Below, in pieces: positions 6,307 through 12,966 of a stretch of DNA of 13,954 nt. Under the pieces are notes generated by a model. That model was not told where the DNA came from. It searched no databases and worked only from the letters and a program-made list of their open reading frames with translations. The stretch is taken from NCBI GenBank assembly GCA_015520395.1, contig WAQG01000059.1, positions 1-13,954 of the forward strand, given 5' to 3'. The translations under genes were made by a program, and so were the position numbers. This stretch comes from Candidatus Geoarchaeota archaeon (GTDB lineage: Archaea; Thermoproteota; Thermoprotei; Gearchaeales; WAQG01). Each line of letters starts with the position of its first letter. Position 1 is the stretch's first letter.

Positions 6307-6600
6307 ATGAGCGGGGCTGGCCGTGGTTATAGTAGGAGAAGGCGGTACAGGAGGTTTAGATGGGGTGGCTATGGGCCATGGCAGCCTGGCTACATGCCAC
6401 CCTATGCACCGCCCAGCTATCCGTATGGCTGGGGGTGGGGGCCCTGGCCACCGCCACCTCCATTGGATCCTGAGCAGGAGCTTGAGATGTTGGAGGATTA
6501 TAAGGAGAGCTTGGAGGGTATGATCGAGGATTTGAAGGAGGAGCTCGAGGGGGTTAAGGCCAGGATAGAGGAGCTTAAGAGGATTTTGGGTAAGGAGTAA
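6307..6600 (+). CDS. DUF5320-like small protein with C-terminal coiled coil
   Basis: A 97-residue protein in two parts. Residues 1-52 are low complexity, first Arg/Gly-rich ([20 protein letters not shown]) and then Pro/Tyr/Trp/Gly-rich, ending in a run of five prolines. Residues about 54-95 form a highly charged heptad-like helix ([20 protein letters not shown], then [10 protein letters not shown]), expected to be a coiled coil. This layout of a glycine/aromatic N-terminus plus coiled-coil tail is typical of DUF5320 proteins, whose function is not established. The ATG is preceded by GGTGAT at 6295-6300, which contains the stop of the tryptophan-rich gene, so translation is probably coupled. 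The coiled coil may allow it to dimerise or to partner the upstream protein, which is inference. Its stop is followed after one base by the end of a convergent gene. Confidence 0.75.
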   Translation: MSGAGRGYSRRRRYRRFRWGGYGPWQPGYMPPYAPPSYPYGWGWGPWPPPPPLDPEQELEMLEDYKESLEGMIEDLKEELEGVKARIEELKRILGKE

Positions 6601-6601
6601 C

Positions 6602-7321
6602 CTAAACAGCTTCCCCTATTTTTATCAAACTTTTTATTGGAAATTTATAGACTGAGCTTAGTTTTTCCACGACGTCATTCAGCGACACTATGACGTAAAC
6701 CCCTATAGGTTTAGCTTTAGCCATCCTGACCGCATCTACCAGGGCCATTATGGTTGATCCCGATCTTGCAACATCGTCTATTATGAGCACCTTGTCCCTC
6801 GGCTTCAGGAGCTTCCTTGGTATATAGATATACCTGTATATTCCAGACGAGTATGTCTGCCTTATTTCATAGAATTTCTCGATGCCCGGCTCCTTCCTCC
6901 CCTTAGCAACTATCAGATCCGCCCCTAGGGCATTGCTTACTAGGACCGCTAGGGGGACGCCGTCCACCTCCTTGGTCAATATTCGGTTTACCTCGATGTA
7001 GTCAAAGCTGTAGGCCACGTCGAGGGCTATGTGGTTAAGGAGCCTTACATTCGAGAGGAGCTCCATTACGTCTATCACGCCGTTGGAGACCTTCACCTTC
7101 CTCCTAACAGCCTCCCTTAGGTACTTCTCCCTGAAAAGTCTCAGTATCTCCTCAGCCCTCTCTGGCTTGGGTAATACATGGCCATTCACATATCTGCTAA
7201 GCACGGGCTTTGATATGTTGAACATCTTTGCAATTTCCTTATGACTATATATCGAAACCATAACTTTCAACGCTTCAATAGCCCATATCCGCTTCTTAAG
7301 CTCCAATACCTTATCACTCAT
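6602..7321 (-). CDS. HTH plus phosphoribosyltransferase-domain transcription regulator (GfcR/PurR-like)
   Basis: A 239-residue regulator with an N-terminal helix-turn-helix and a C-terminal type I phosphoribosyltransferase (PRTase) domain. The HTH spans about 26-50 (SHKEIAKMFNISKPVLSRYV, then NGHVLP). The PRTase part carries the PRPP-binding loop VLIIDDVARSGSTI, with D182 and D183 as the usual acidic pair, and the upstream strand GADLIVAKGRKEPG. In archaeal relatives and in bacterial PurR the PRTase fold senses PRPP or nucleotides rather than catalysing. Halophilic GfcR shares this layout and controls sugar metabolism. The start is ATG 7321, which overlaps the stop of the thioesterase gene by eight bases; an upstream GTG 7345 would add eight atypical residues. 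It is the last gene of a minus-strand operon with eL33 and the thioesterase, and its targets cannot be read from the sequence. Confidence 0.8.
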   Translation of the reverse strand: MSDKVLELKKRIWAIEALKVMVSIYSHKEIAKMFNISKPVLSRYVNGHVLPKPERAEEILRLFREKYLREAVRRKVKVSNGVIDVMELLSNVRLLNHIALDVAYSFDYIEVNRILTKEVDGVPLAVLVSNALGADLIVAKGRKEPGIEKFYEIRQTYSSGIYRYIYIPRKLLKPRDKVLIIDDVARSGSTIMALVDAVRMAKAKPIGVYVIVSLNDVVEKLSSVYKFPIKSLIKIGEAV

Positions 7322-8300
7322 ACCTACTATACATGCTAAGTTCACTCTTTAAATTTCTAAGCCTTTCAAGCCTGGCCTCCCTCCTGAGGGCCGCCTCAGC
7401 CCACCTCTTCTTCTCAACCAGGCTCCTAGGGCTGTATCTAGGGAGGGGGCGTGGCCTTCCATCATCCCCTATATGGACGAATGTGAGATAGGCGGTGCAG
7501 GTGTGTTTCTCCTCCCCGGTGACGAGGTTTTCGGCGACAACCTTAACTCCCAGCTCCATGGAGGTTCTCCCCACATAGTTTAAACCTATCATGAGCCTTA
7601 CAGCCTCCCCAACCCTTATTGGAGCATAGAAATCCATTGCGTCGATCCCAGCGGTTACCACCGCGCCTCTCGCATACCTTGAGGCAAGTATGCCTGCAGC
7701 CTCATCTATCATCATTAGGAGCTTACCGGCAAACATTATGTTCCCTATGAACGTGTCTTCCGGAAAAACCGCCCTAGGCGACTCCAGCCTCCACCGGAGC
7801 CCCTGGGTTGGGTCGGAGGTATCCATAACCTTCCTTCTCCTGTCGGCTAATCTTCTCATCCTGGCCACCCGCCTCCTTTTGGCGTTCTCATAGATCCTTT
7901 TCTCATTCTCATCACCCGGAACTATCTTGACCTTGACCGGCCGCGGCCTTACCTCCCTGTCTACAGCTACGAAGGCTAGGTATGCATATGTTGCAAGCCT
8001 GGACTTTCCGGTCTCGGGGTTTTCCGACTCGACCCTCACGCTAACCTCCATAGAGGATCTCCCGACATACTCGACCTGGGCCGTCAGTGTTACTATGTCG
8101 CCTACCTTCACGGGGTTTATGAAGAATATGTCATCCATGCTTCCCAGAACCACTATGCCTTTAGCCACTCTTGAGGCGGCAAGGGTTCCGGCTGTCGCTA
8201 TCCAATCCATCATCCTGCCGCCATATAGGAAGCCGACAGGGTTTGCATATTCAGGCATAACATAGTGGATAAGCACGACACGCGTATCCTTAATATTCAT
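7314..8300 (-). CDS. acyl-CoA thioesterase with two hot-dog domains
   Basis: This 328-residue protein likely hydrolyses acyl-CoA to free acid and CoA. It contains two hot-dog domains, about 5-120 and 175-280, joined by a very basic helix (KRRRVARMRRLADRRRK, about 141-157). Domain 1 has NPVGFLYGGRMMDW (20-33), PVKVGDIV and EYVGRSSMEVSVRVESEN. Domain 2 has GNIMFAGKLLMMIDEAAG (186-203), PIRVGEAV and NYVGRTSMELGVKV. In the double-hot-dog ACOT7 family one domain supplies Asn and the other Asp to a composite active site. Here Asn20 and Asp199 could play those parts, while position 35 in domain 1, usually Asp, is Ala. A strong GGAGG ten bases before ATG 8300 supports the start. A link with the acyl-CoA genes of region 1 is plausible but they are not adjacent. 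Confidence 0.85.
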   Translation of the reverse strand: MNIKDTRVVLIHYVMPEYANPVGFLYGGRMMDWIATAGTLAASRVAKGIVVLGSMDDIFFINPVKVGDIVTLTAQVEYVGRSSMEVSVRVESENPETGKSRLATYAYLAFVAVDREVRPRPVKVKIVPGDENEKRIYENAKRRRVARMRRLADRRRKVMDTSDPTQGLRWRLESPRAVFPEDTFIGNIMFAGKLLMMIDEAAGILASRYARGAVVTAGIDAMDFYAPIRVGEAVRLMIGLNYVGRTSMELGVKVVAENLVTGEEKHTCTAYLTFVHIGDDGRPRPLPRYSPRSLVEKKRWAEAALRREARLERLRNLKSELSMYSRYE

Positions 8301-8310
8301 TGGAAGATTG

Positions 8311-8315
8311 CCTCC
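8311..8315 (-). promoter_or_regulatory. strong internal ribosome binding site for the thioesterase
   Basis: GGAGG on the minus strand ends ten bases before ATG 8300, in the 19-base gap after the eL33 stop. Internal operon genes here use such sites, while the promoter-proximal eL33 gene lacks one. Confidence 0.6.
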
Positions 8316-8319
8316 GGTT

Positions 8320-8598
8320 TTAAGAAATAACCAGGCAACGCTTACCCAGCACCTGGCCCGGCAACCCCCTGGTGAACCTAGCCCTCAGCGTCCCTCGCTT
8401 CCCATGCACACCTATTATGCGGCCTTTAAACCTGTTTCCTTTGGAGTCGATTAACAGAACCTTACGACCAACAAGCCTTCCCGCCTCGCTGACGCTGGTT
8501 ACACCCTCAACTCTCAATAACACCTCCCTGTCATTCTGGGTGTTGGGCCCCCTTCTAAAGCTGGTAATAACCGCCACTAGCTGCCTCTCCGGAGCCAT
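8320..8598 (-). CDS. rpl35ae: large-subunit ribosomal protein eL33 (L35Ae)
   Basis: A 92-residue ribosomal protein of the L35Ae family, found in eukaryotes and many archaea but not bacteria. The signature C-terminal part is clear: KGNRFKGRIIGVHGKRGTLR, then ARFTRGLPGQVLGKRCLV, matching the family's HG-x-x-G-x-VRA-x-F-x-x-x-LPGQALG pattern. The N-terminal ITSFRRGPNTQNDREVLLRV also fits archaeal members. ATG 8598 is chosen; GTG 8607 in frame would add three residues and lies closer to the predicted transcription start. There is no ribosome site before either, as expected for a leaderless or near-leaderless message. It is the first gene of an operon with the thioesterase and the PRTase-domain regulator, and is divergent from the aminotransferase gene. 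Confidence 0.92.
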   Translation of the reverse strand: MAPERQLVAVITSFRRGPNTQNDREVLLRVEGVTSVSEAGRLVGRKVLLIDSKGNRFKGRIIGVHGKRGTLRARFTRGLPGQVLGKRCLVIS

Positions 8599-8628
8599 AG
8601 CCAACACCCAAACGATTAAGGATGCTAT

Positions 8629-8643
8629 GCATAAAAACTTAAA
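8629..8643 (-). promoter_or_regulatory. TATA-like region for the eL33 operon
   Basis: On the minus strand this reads TTTAAGTTTTTATGC. TTTAA and TTTTTATG would place transcription near 8615 or 8608, only about 1 to 17 bases before the possible starts at 8607 and 8598. Confidence 0.45.
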
Positions 8644-8730
8644 CCTCCATTTACACCTACATACCTGTTGTATCGTCTCTAACAGCCGTATTTTCGTTAC
8701 GTTTTTTCAATTACAATTCATTAAATGGGC

Positions 8731-8765
8731 TTATTTAAATGGTAAGTAAGGACAGAAATATATAG
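8731..8765 (+). promoter_or_regulatory. promoter region of the branched-chain aminotransferase gene
   Basis: AATATATAG at 8757-8765 is centred about 37 bases before GTG 8798, predicting a leader of about 12 bases that holds GGTGA (8787-8791), the ribosome site. A second A/T element, TTATTTAAAT at 8731-8740, could serve a longer transcript. The 8-mer TTAAATGG occurs at 8721-8728 and 8735-8742. The rest of the 190-base divergent gap shows no further structure I can support. Confidence 0.45.
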
Positions 8766-8797
8766 AGTGCCCCAGAAGTTTTAGTTGGTGAATTTCT

Positions 8798-9715
8798 GTG
8801 GAGGAGTCTAAATATATTTGGATGGACGGACGACTCGTTCCTTGGAGAGAAGCAAAAGTTCACGTGCTGACACACGCCCTCCACTATGGTACGGGCGTCT
8901 TCGAGGGTGTTAGAGCCTATAGGACAGTTGATGGAAGAACCGCCATATTCAGGGGTAAGGACCATGTTAAGAGGCTGTTCAACTCGGCCAAGATCTACAG
9001 GATGGAAATACCCTTCAGCGAGGAGGAGATACTTGAGGCTATGAAGCTGGTTGTTAGGGAGAATGAGCTGGAGGAGTGCTACATTAGGCCCATAGTCTTC
9101 AGGGGTTATAAGGAGCTGGGAGTCGACCCCAGCGGCATACCTGTTAGAGTTGCGATCGCTGCCTGGAAGTGGGGTGAATACCTGGGTAGGGGCGCGTTGG
9201 AGCGGGGCGTTAGGTTGAAGACCTCAGCGTGGAGAAGGATACCGCCCCAATCACTCCCCCTTGAAGCGAAGGCCACTGGCAACTATATCAACTCAGCCAT
9301 CGCTAAGATGGAGGCCAGGGATGTTGGCTACGATGAAGCCTTAATGCTGGATTATAGGGGCATGGTCTCCGAGGGGACTGGGGAGAATATATTTATTGTT
9401 AGGGATGGGGAGCTGTTCACGCCCCCGCTATACGCCAGCATCCTTCCTGGGATAACCAGGGCGACGATAATAAGGCTGGCTAGGGATCTGGGCTATTCTG
9501 CCCATGAATCGGAAATAACCTTGGCGGATGTATATACTGCCGATGAGGTGTTCTTGACAGGAACTGCGACTGAGGTGACGCCAGTTATAAACGTAGATGG
9601 AATAGTCATAGGAAATGGGAGGCCAGGGCCTGTTACCCGTAAGCTCCAGAGAATGTATTTCGATGTTGTTAAGGGGAAGGTCGAAAAGTATAAGCATTGG
9701 CTCGACTATATCTAA
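8798..9715 (+). CDS. ilvE: branched-chain amino acid aminotransferase
   Basis: A 305-residue fold-type IV PLP enzyme that transfers the amino group between branched-chain 2-oxo acids and glutamate, the last step of valine, leucine and isoleucine synthesis and the first of their breakdown. Family motifs are THALHYGTGVFEGVRAY at 25-41, YIRPIVFRG, the catalytic lysine K158 in LEAKATGNYINS, DEALMLDYRGMVSEGTGENI (the conserved E-G-x-G-x-N segment), then ILPGITRATI and EVFLTGTATEVTPV. The lysine position agrees with that of characterised IlvE proteins (about 159). The start is GTG 8798, preceded by GGTGA with a six-base spacer. It is transcribed alone: divergent from eL33, and convergent with the operon ending at 9741. 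D-amino acid transaminase or aminodeoxychorismate lyase share the fold but are less likely, given the full IlvE motif set and length. Confidence 0.94.
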   Translation: MEESKYIWMDGRLVPWREAKVHVLTHALHYGTGVFEGVRAYRTVDGRTAIFRGKDHVKRLFNSAKIYRMEIPFSEEEILEAMKLVVRENELEECYIRPIVFRGYKELGVDPSGIPVRVAIAAWKWGEYLGRGALERGVRLKTSAWRRIPPQSLPLEAKATGNYINSAIAKMEARDVGYDEALMLDYRGMVSEGTGENIFIVRDGELFTPPLYASILPGITRATIIRLARDLGYSAHESEITLADVYTADEVFLTGTATEVTPVINVDGIVIGNGRPGPVTRKLQRMYFDVVKGKVEKYKHWLDYI

Positions 9716-9734
9716 TTAAACACCATTCCACATC

Positions 9735-9752
9735 CATTATTTATTCTATTTT
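9735..9752 (+). terminator. T-rich tract after ilvE
   Basis: CATTATTTATTCTATTTT-like sequence 20 bases after the ilvE stop is the kind of T-rich tract at which archaeal polymerase stops. It also overlaps the last codons of the convergent membrane gene. No hairpin accompanies it. Confidence 0.35.
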
Positions 9753-10229
9753 AACTAGTATGACAGGTATGAGTGATACTATAGCTGTAAGAATGAGCAA
9801 CTCTGGTATCGTCGGCCTTGACCTCACTATGAGCATAGAGAGGAGCGAGATCCCCGCCTCCCCGATCATAACCATAGCTAAGAAGGTTGACACCCTTCTT
9901 ACCCAAGCTTCGTCAACTTTGTTTGAAAAGAGCGATATGGTGGGTGGCGCTATCAGCGGTATTGTTAGGGCATAAATAAGTAGAAGTAGTGAAAGGGGGG
10001 TGGGGCTGGGCAGCGGGTTAATAGATAGGGCGGCGAGAACCGTGATGGACGCGCAGGTCGCAGTTAAAAAGCTCAGCCCACTGCGCCCCTTAAGGACTGC
10101 TATATAAGAGGTTGACTGGAAGATCCAGTATAGTATGAGTTCCCAAACCCAGCCAGCAAGTATCCAGGGTGCTGTGCTCAGAGCTCCCAGCGAGATGAAT
10201 GTGATGAGGGCCTTATCTCTTTGGAGCAA
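9741..10229 (-). CDS. hypothetical multi-spanning membrane protein
   Basis: I do not recognise this 162-residue protein. It is mostly hydrophobic, with about five predicted membrane segments (near 8-27, 29-45, 50-70, 76-95 and a C-terminal pair from about 112 to 160). A short charged loop with SNKVDEAWVRR lies between the fourth and fifth. No catalytic motif is visible. The start is TTG 10229, 17 bases inside the end of the DUF58 gene, with a G-rich stretch (10236-10241) as probable ribosome site. No ATG or GTG offers a better start near the N-terminus. It is the last gene of the MoxR/DUF58/DUF4129 operon, and its position suggests it works with, or is a membrane anchor for, that system. This is guilt by association only. 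Confidence 0.6.
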   Translation of the reverse strand: MLQRDKALITFISLGALSTAPWILAGWVWELILYWIFQSTSYIAVLKGRSGLSFLTATCASITVLAALSINPLPSPTPLSLLLLIYALTIPLIAPPTISLFSNKVDEAWVRRVSTFLAMVMIGEAGISLLSMLIVRSRPTIPELLILTAIVSLIPVILVKIE

Positions 10230-11484
10230 GCCTAACCCCCCTTAAGGCCCTAAGCGTCCTCCCAACAGCTAAGGGAAGCCTTGAAACGCCATCCCATATA
10301 ACAATAGGGCAAAGCCTCCTCACCTCACTCGATACAAGCATCTTCTCCGCCTCAACGAGCCTCAAGGCTATCCTCCACGCCTTATCACCACTTCCAAACG
10401 GCCTCACAACGCCTATCACAACCACCCCGAACCCTTCGGCTAGGAGGGATTCAACGGCCCTCGGAAGCGTTTCGTCTAAAAGGCCCGTAACTATGAAAAC
10501 CTGGGTTCCCCTCCTCAACATTAATGGGACTAGGAGAGCCAGGACGTTGCTCAGGCTCAACTCCTTTCCAGGCACTGCCTCTGCCAGCCCATGGAGGATT
10601 TTTAAGAGGTGCTTCTTGCCGAAACCAGGCCTGATCCATATTCGCCGCCCACCCATGATTATCAACCCAACCCTGTTCCCCTGCATCAGTAGTGTTGCGG
10701 CCATCGTTGCAGCCCCACTCACCACCGACTCTACAACCTCGGACTCATAGGGCGTCTCATAGCTGTATCCATTTATGTCGACTATTATGACCGAATCGGT
10801 GACTCTCTCATCCTCATACTCGTTGACCATAATTCTCCCCCTTTTAGCGGTGGCCCTCCAGTTAACCCTCCTATACTCATCCCCCGGCACATACCTCCTT
10901 ATGGCGTAGAACTCCAGGCTTCGCCCCTTCATCCTCGACCTAACGGAGCCTGGCCACGCCCCCGTATACATGGATCTCACCTCAACCGTTGAGGGCTCCA
11001 TATACCTGGGCAGAATCGCCACAGACACAGGGGAGGCGGCGCAAACCCGCTTCTTATATATCCCCAGGGGGTCGCCATACTCCACGTTAAGGGGCCCTAC
11101 TTCCACATGTCCCCTAGAAAGGGCCTCCAGGATCACCGACTCCTCGAGGGTTTCGCCACCGTCGATAGTAACTCTTCCCTCGGGATGTCCTTCAACCACC
11201 CGCAGGTTTCCGGGCAGCTCAAGCCGGTAAAAAACGTAGACCCTGTATGGTGAAGCATTCCTCATTACGAGCTTGACGGGCAACCTTTCGCCCACCCTCA
11301 GCCTCATGTACTCGACGTGTATCGACCCCGAAATCGCGTTCCCCTCGGGGGACATGGCCAGGGCTAGCGTGAGAACCAGTATGGATGCGGCAAGCCCTAT
11401 CAGCGGCTCTCCTCTGCCATAGAGAACTGAAAGGAATATGGAGGTAAACCCTACGATGAGTAGAGCTGCCCTAGCCAGCGTCAT
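10213..11484 (-). CDS. DUF58 domain protein (MoxR-associated, von Willebrand A-like)
   Basis: A 423-residue membrane protein. Two N-terminal hydrophobic helices (about 5-21 and 28-44) are followed by an extracytoplasmic-looking beta-rich segment of about 50-170. The conserved DUF58 core is EFYAIRRYVPGDEYRRVNWR then ATAKRGRIMVNEYE (about 190-223, D202 in GDE). The C-terminal half is a vWA-like fold beginning SVIIVDINGYS, with only a partial metal-site motif (D-x-N rather than D-x-S-x-S). DUF58 proteins are nearly always encoded beside MoxR ATPases and are thought to be clients or partners in assembling or activating envelope or enzyme complexes. It begins one base after the MoxR stop (TGA, A, ATG) and its end overlaps the small membrane gene by 17 bases, so expression is coupled. 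Its exact substrate is unknown. Confidence 0.88.
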   Translation of the reverse strand: MTLARAALLIVGFTSIFLSVLYGRGEPLIGLAASILVLTLALAMSPEGNAISGSIHVEYMRLRVGERLPVKLVMRNASPYRVYVFYRLELPGNLRVVEGHPEGRVTIDGGETLEESVILEALSRGHVEVGPLNVEYGDPLGIYKKRVCAASPVSVAILPRYMEPSTVEVRSMYTGAWPGSVRSRMKGRSLEFYAIRRYVPGDEYRRVNWRATAKRGRIMVNEYEDERVTDSVIIVDINGYSYETPYESEVVESVVSGAATMAATLLMQGNRVGLIIMGGRRIWIRPGFGKKHLLKILHGLAEAVPGKELSLSNVLALLVPLMLRRGTQVFIVTGLLDETLPRAVESLLAEGFGVVVIGVVRPFGSGDKAWRIALRLVEAEKMLVSSEVRRLCPIVIWDGVSRLPLAVGRTLRALRGVRLAPKR

Positions 11485-11485
11485 T

Positions 11486-12433
11486 TCACTCTACCATCTT
11501 TGGAACTGGGATTTTCTGAAGGATCTGGAGAACTATCTCGGAAGGCTTCACACCCTTTATCCAGAGCTCGGATCTCAAGACAAGCCTGTGATGGAGAGCT
11601 GGCACGGCCACGGATTTTACGTCATCGGGCACCACGTAGTCGCGACCCTCGGCCGCAGCCTTAACCCTGGCCAGCTTCAACAGCGCAAGGGAGCCCCTAG
11701 GGCTCGCACCGACCTCAACGTTCGGATGCTCTCGAGTCGCCCTGACGATCTCAACAATGTAGCGCATAATTTCCTCATCGATATATACATCCTCTATGCG
11801 TCTCCTAGCCCTAACCACATCCTCAGACGTTGCGACGACCCTTAATTCAACCTCATCAGACCTCCTAGCAACCCTCCTCCTAAGTATCTCTATCTCCCCT
11901 CCGAGACTTGGATATCCTATCCCTATCTTTATCATGAATCTGTCGATTTGGGCTTCTGGGAGTGGGTATGTTCCCTCATACTCTATAGGATTCTGGGTGG
12001 CGATAACGGTAAACGGGTCTGGTAGTTTGTGTGTTTTTCCGTTTATTGTTACTTGTTTTTCTTGCATTGCTTCTAGGAGGGCGCTTTGGGTTTTTGGTGG
12101 TGCTCTGTTCACCTCATCAGCCAAAACAATGTTGGCGAAAACAGGGCCAGGCCTAAACTCAAACTCCAAACTCCTCTGATTAAAAACGTTGGACCCTGTG
12201 ATGTCGGAGGGCAGTAGGTCCGGCGTGAACTGGATCCTGCTGAATTTGAGCCCCATTACGCGGGCAAGGCTTTTTGCCAGCATGGTTTTGGCGAGTCCCG
12301 GGTAATCCTCTATAAGCACATGCCCATTGGCAAGCATCGTGTAGAGAACCAGCCTGATAACCCTCTCCTTGTCCACTATAGCCTTCGAAACCTCCCTAAC
12401 AATACTGTCCACAAAGGCCTTTACATCCCTCAT
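11486..12433 (-). CDS. MoxR-family AAA+ ATPase
   Basis: A 315-residue AAA+ ATPase of the MoxR branch, chaperone-like proteins that remodel or activate vWA-domain partners. Walker A is EDYPGLAKT (42-50, K49 and T50). Walker B is NIVLADEVNRA (101-111, D106 and E107). Sensor 1 is TVIATQNP (142-149, N148). The family-specific IEYEGTYPLPEAQIDRF follows, and the C-terminal lid contains ASPRGSLALLKLARVKA. Length and motif order are normal for the family. The ATG at 12433 overlaps the stop of the preceding gene by four bases (ATGA), and DUF58 follows after one base. Within the gene, around 12000-12110 the codons become A-rich (AAA, CAA, GAA, ACA) and at 12110-12190 T-rich, unlike flanking parts, but the reading frame is intact. 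Confidence 0.95.
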   Translation of the reverse strand: MRDVKAFVDSIVREVSKAIVDKERVIRLVLYTMLANGHVLIEDYPGLAKTMLAKSLARVMGLKFSRIQFTPDLLPSDITGSNVFNQRSLEFEFRPGPVFANIVLADEVNRAPPKTQSALLEAMQEKQVTINGKTHKLPDPFTVIATQNPIEYEGTYPLPEAQIDRFMIKIGIGYPSLGGEIEILRRRVARRSDEVELRVVATSEDVVRARRRIEDVYIDEEIMRYIVEIVRATREHPNVEVGASPRGSLALLKLARVKAAAEGRDYVVPDDVKSVAVPALHHRLVLRSELWIKGVKPSEIVLQILQKIPVPKMVE

Positions 12434-12966
12434 CCCAGCATCTCCTCCACCAAGTTAAGCATTCTTTCAACCTCGCCGACCGTAACCCTCCCTTTACGGC
12501 TAACAATGAGGCTCGCAGCATTCCTATCCCCAATAAGGCTGGCCAGCCTATCAAAATCCATAGACCAGACAGAAGTCAGATCAAGCCCATATTTTATAGC
12601 CACAGCCCTAGCCAGAATACTTCTAACCTTCTCCGCCACCTCAGCCCCAGCCCCCCGGCTCCCCCGGAGCCATGACGAGACCAGCCTGTACTCCTTTCCA
12701 ATAACGCCAAAATCCGCCTTGGCCCTCTTCTTAAGCGATAAGTCCACAATTCCTCCCAAAGCGTAGAGTGTGAGGAGGGAGAGGTAACCTATTGTCAGTA
12801 GGCTGAGCGCTAGGAGCCCAGACCCTGCTTCCCCGCCCCTAAGGGAAGCCCAGATGATCACCCCAATGATCAGGTAGCCCGCCGCCAGGATCCCAAACTT
12901 GAGGACGGTAAGCAGCCCCATGCCGACCCCACTGGTGAATAGTGGGTTCAGCCTAATAAAGCTCAT
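12430..12966 (-). CDS. hypothetical membrane protein in MoxR operon
   Basis: I do not recognise this 178-residue protein. Two hydrophobic helices near the N-terminus (about 14-40 and 50-75) are followed by a soluble, mostly helical, charged region of about 100 residues (KKRAKADFGVIGKEYRLVSS, then AEVAEKVRSILARAVAIKYG). No known catalytic motif is visible. ATG 12966 is chosen, which overlaps the DUF4129 gene by 14 bases. A TTG at 12990 would add eight residues with a positively charged stretch and cannot be excluded. It lies between DUF4129 and MoxR, with a four-base overlap onto MoxR. A small protein in this slot is common in MoxR operons, and it may tether or regulate the ATPase at the membrane, but that is inference. 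Confidence 0.65.
   Translation of the reverse strand: MSFIRLNPLFTSGVGMGLLTVLKFGILAAGYLIIGVIIWASLRGGEAGSGLLALSLLTIGYLSLLTLYALGGIVDLSLKKRAKADFGVIGKEYRLVSSWLRGSRGAGAEVAEKVRSILARAVAIKYGLDLTSVWSMDFDRLASLIGDRNAASLIVSRKGRVTVGEVERMLNLVEEMLG

Noticed and set aside
8372..8749. Plus-strand open frame opposite eL33 extending into the divergent gap
   Set aside because: It covers the clear eL33 gene and the promoter region; its tail translation is low complexity.
11438..11845. Plus-strand open frame opposite MoxR and DUF58
   Set aside because: Antisense to conserved coding sequence, no recognisable motif and no promoter of its own.
12320..12766. Plus-strand open frame opposite MoxR and the 178-residue membrane gene
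   Set aside because: Ser/Leu/Pro-rich translation typical of a shadow frame; the minus-strand genes have motifs and overlapping operon structure.
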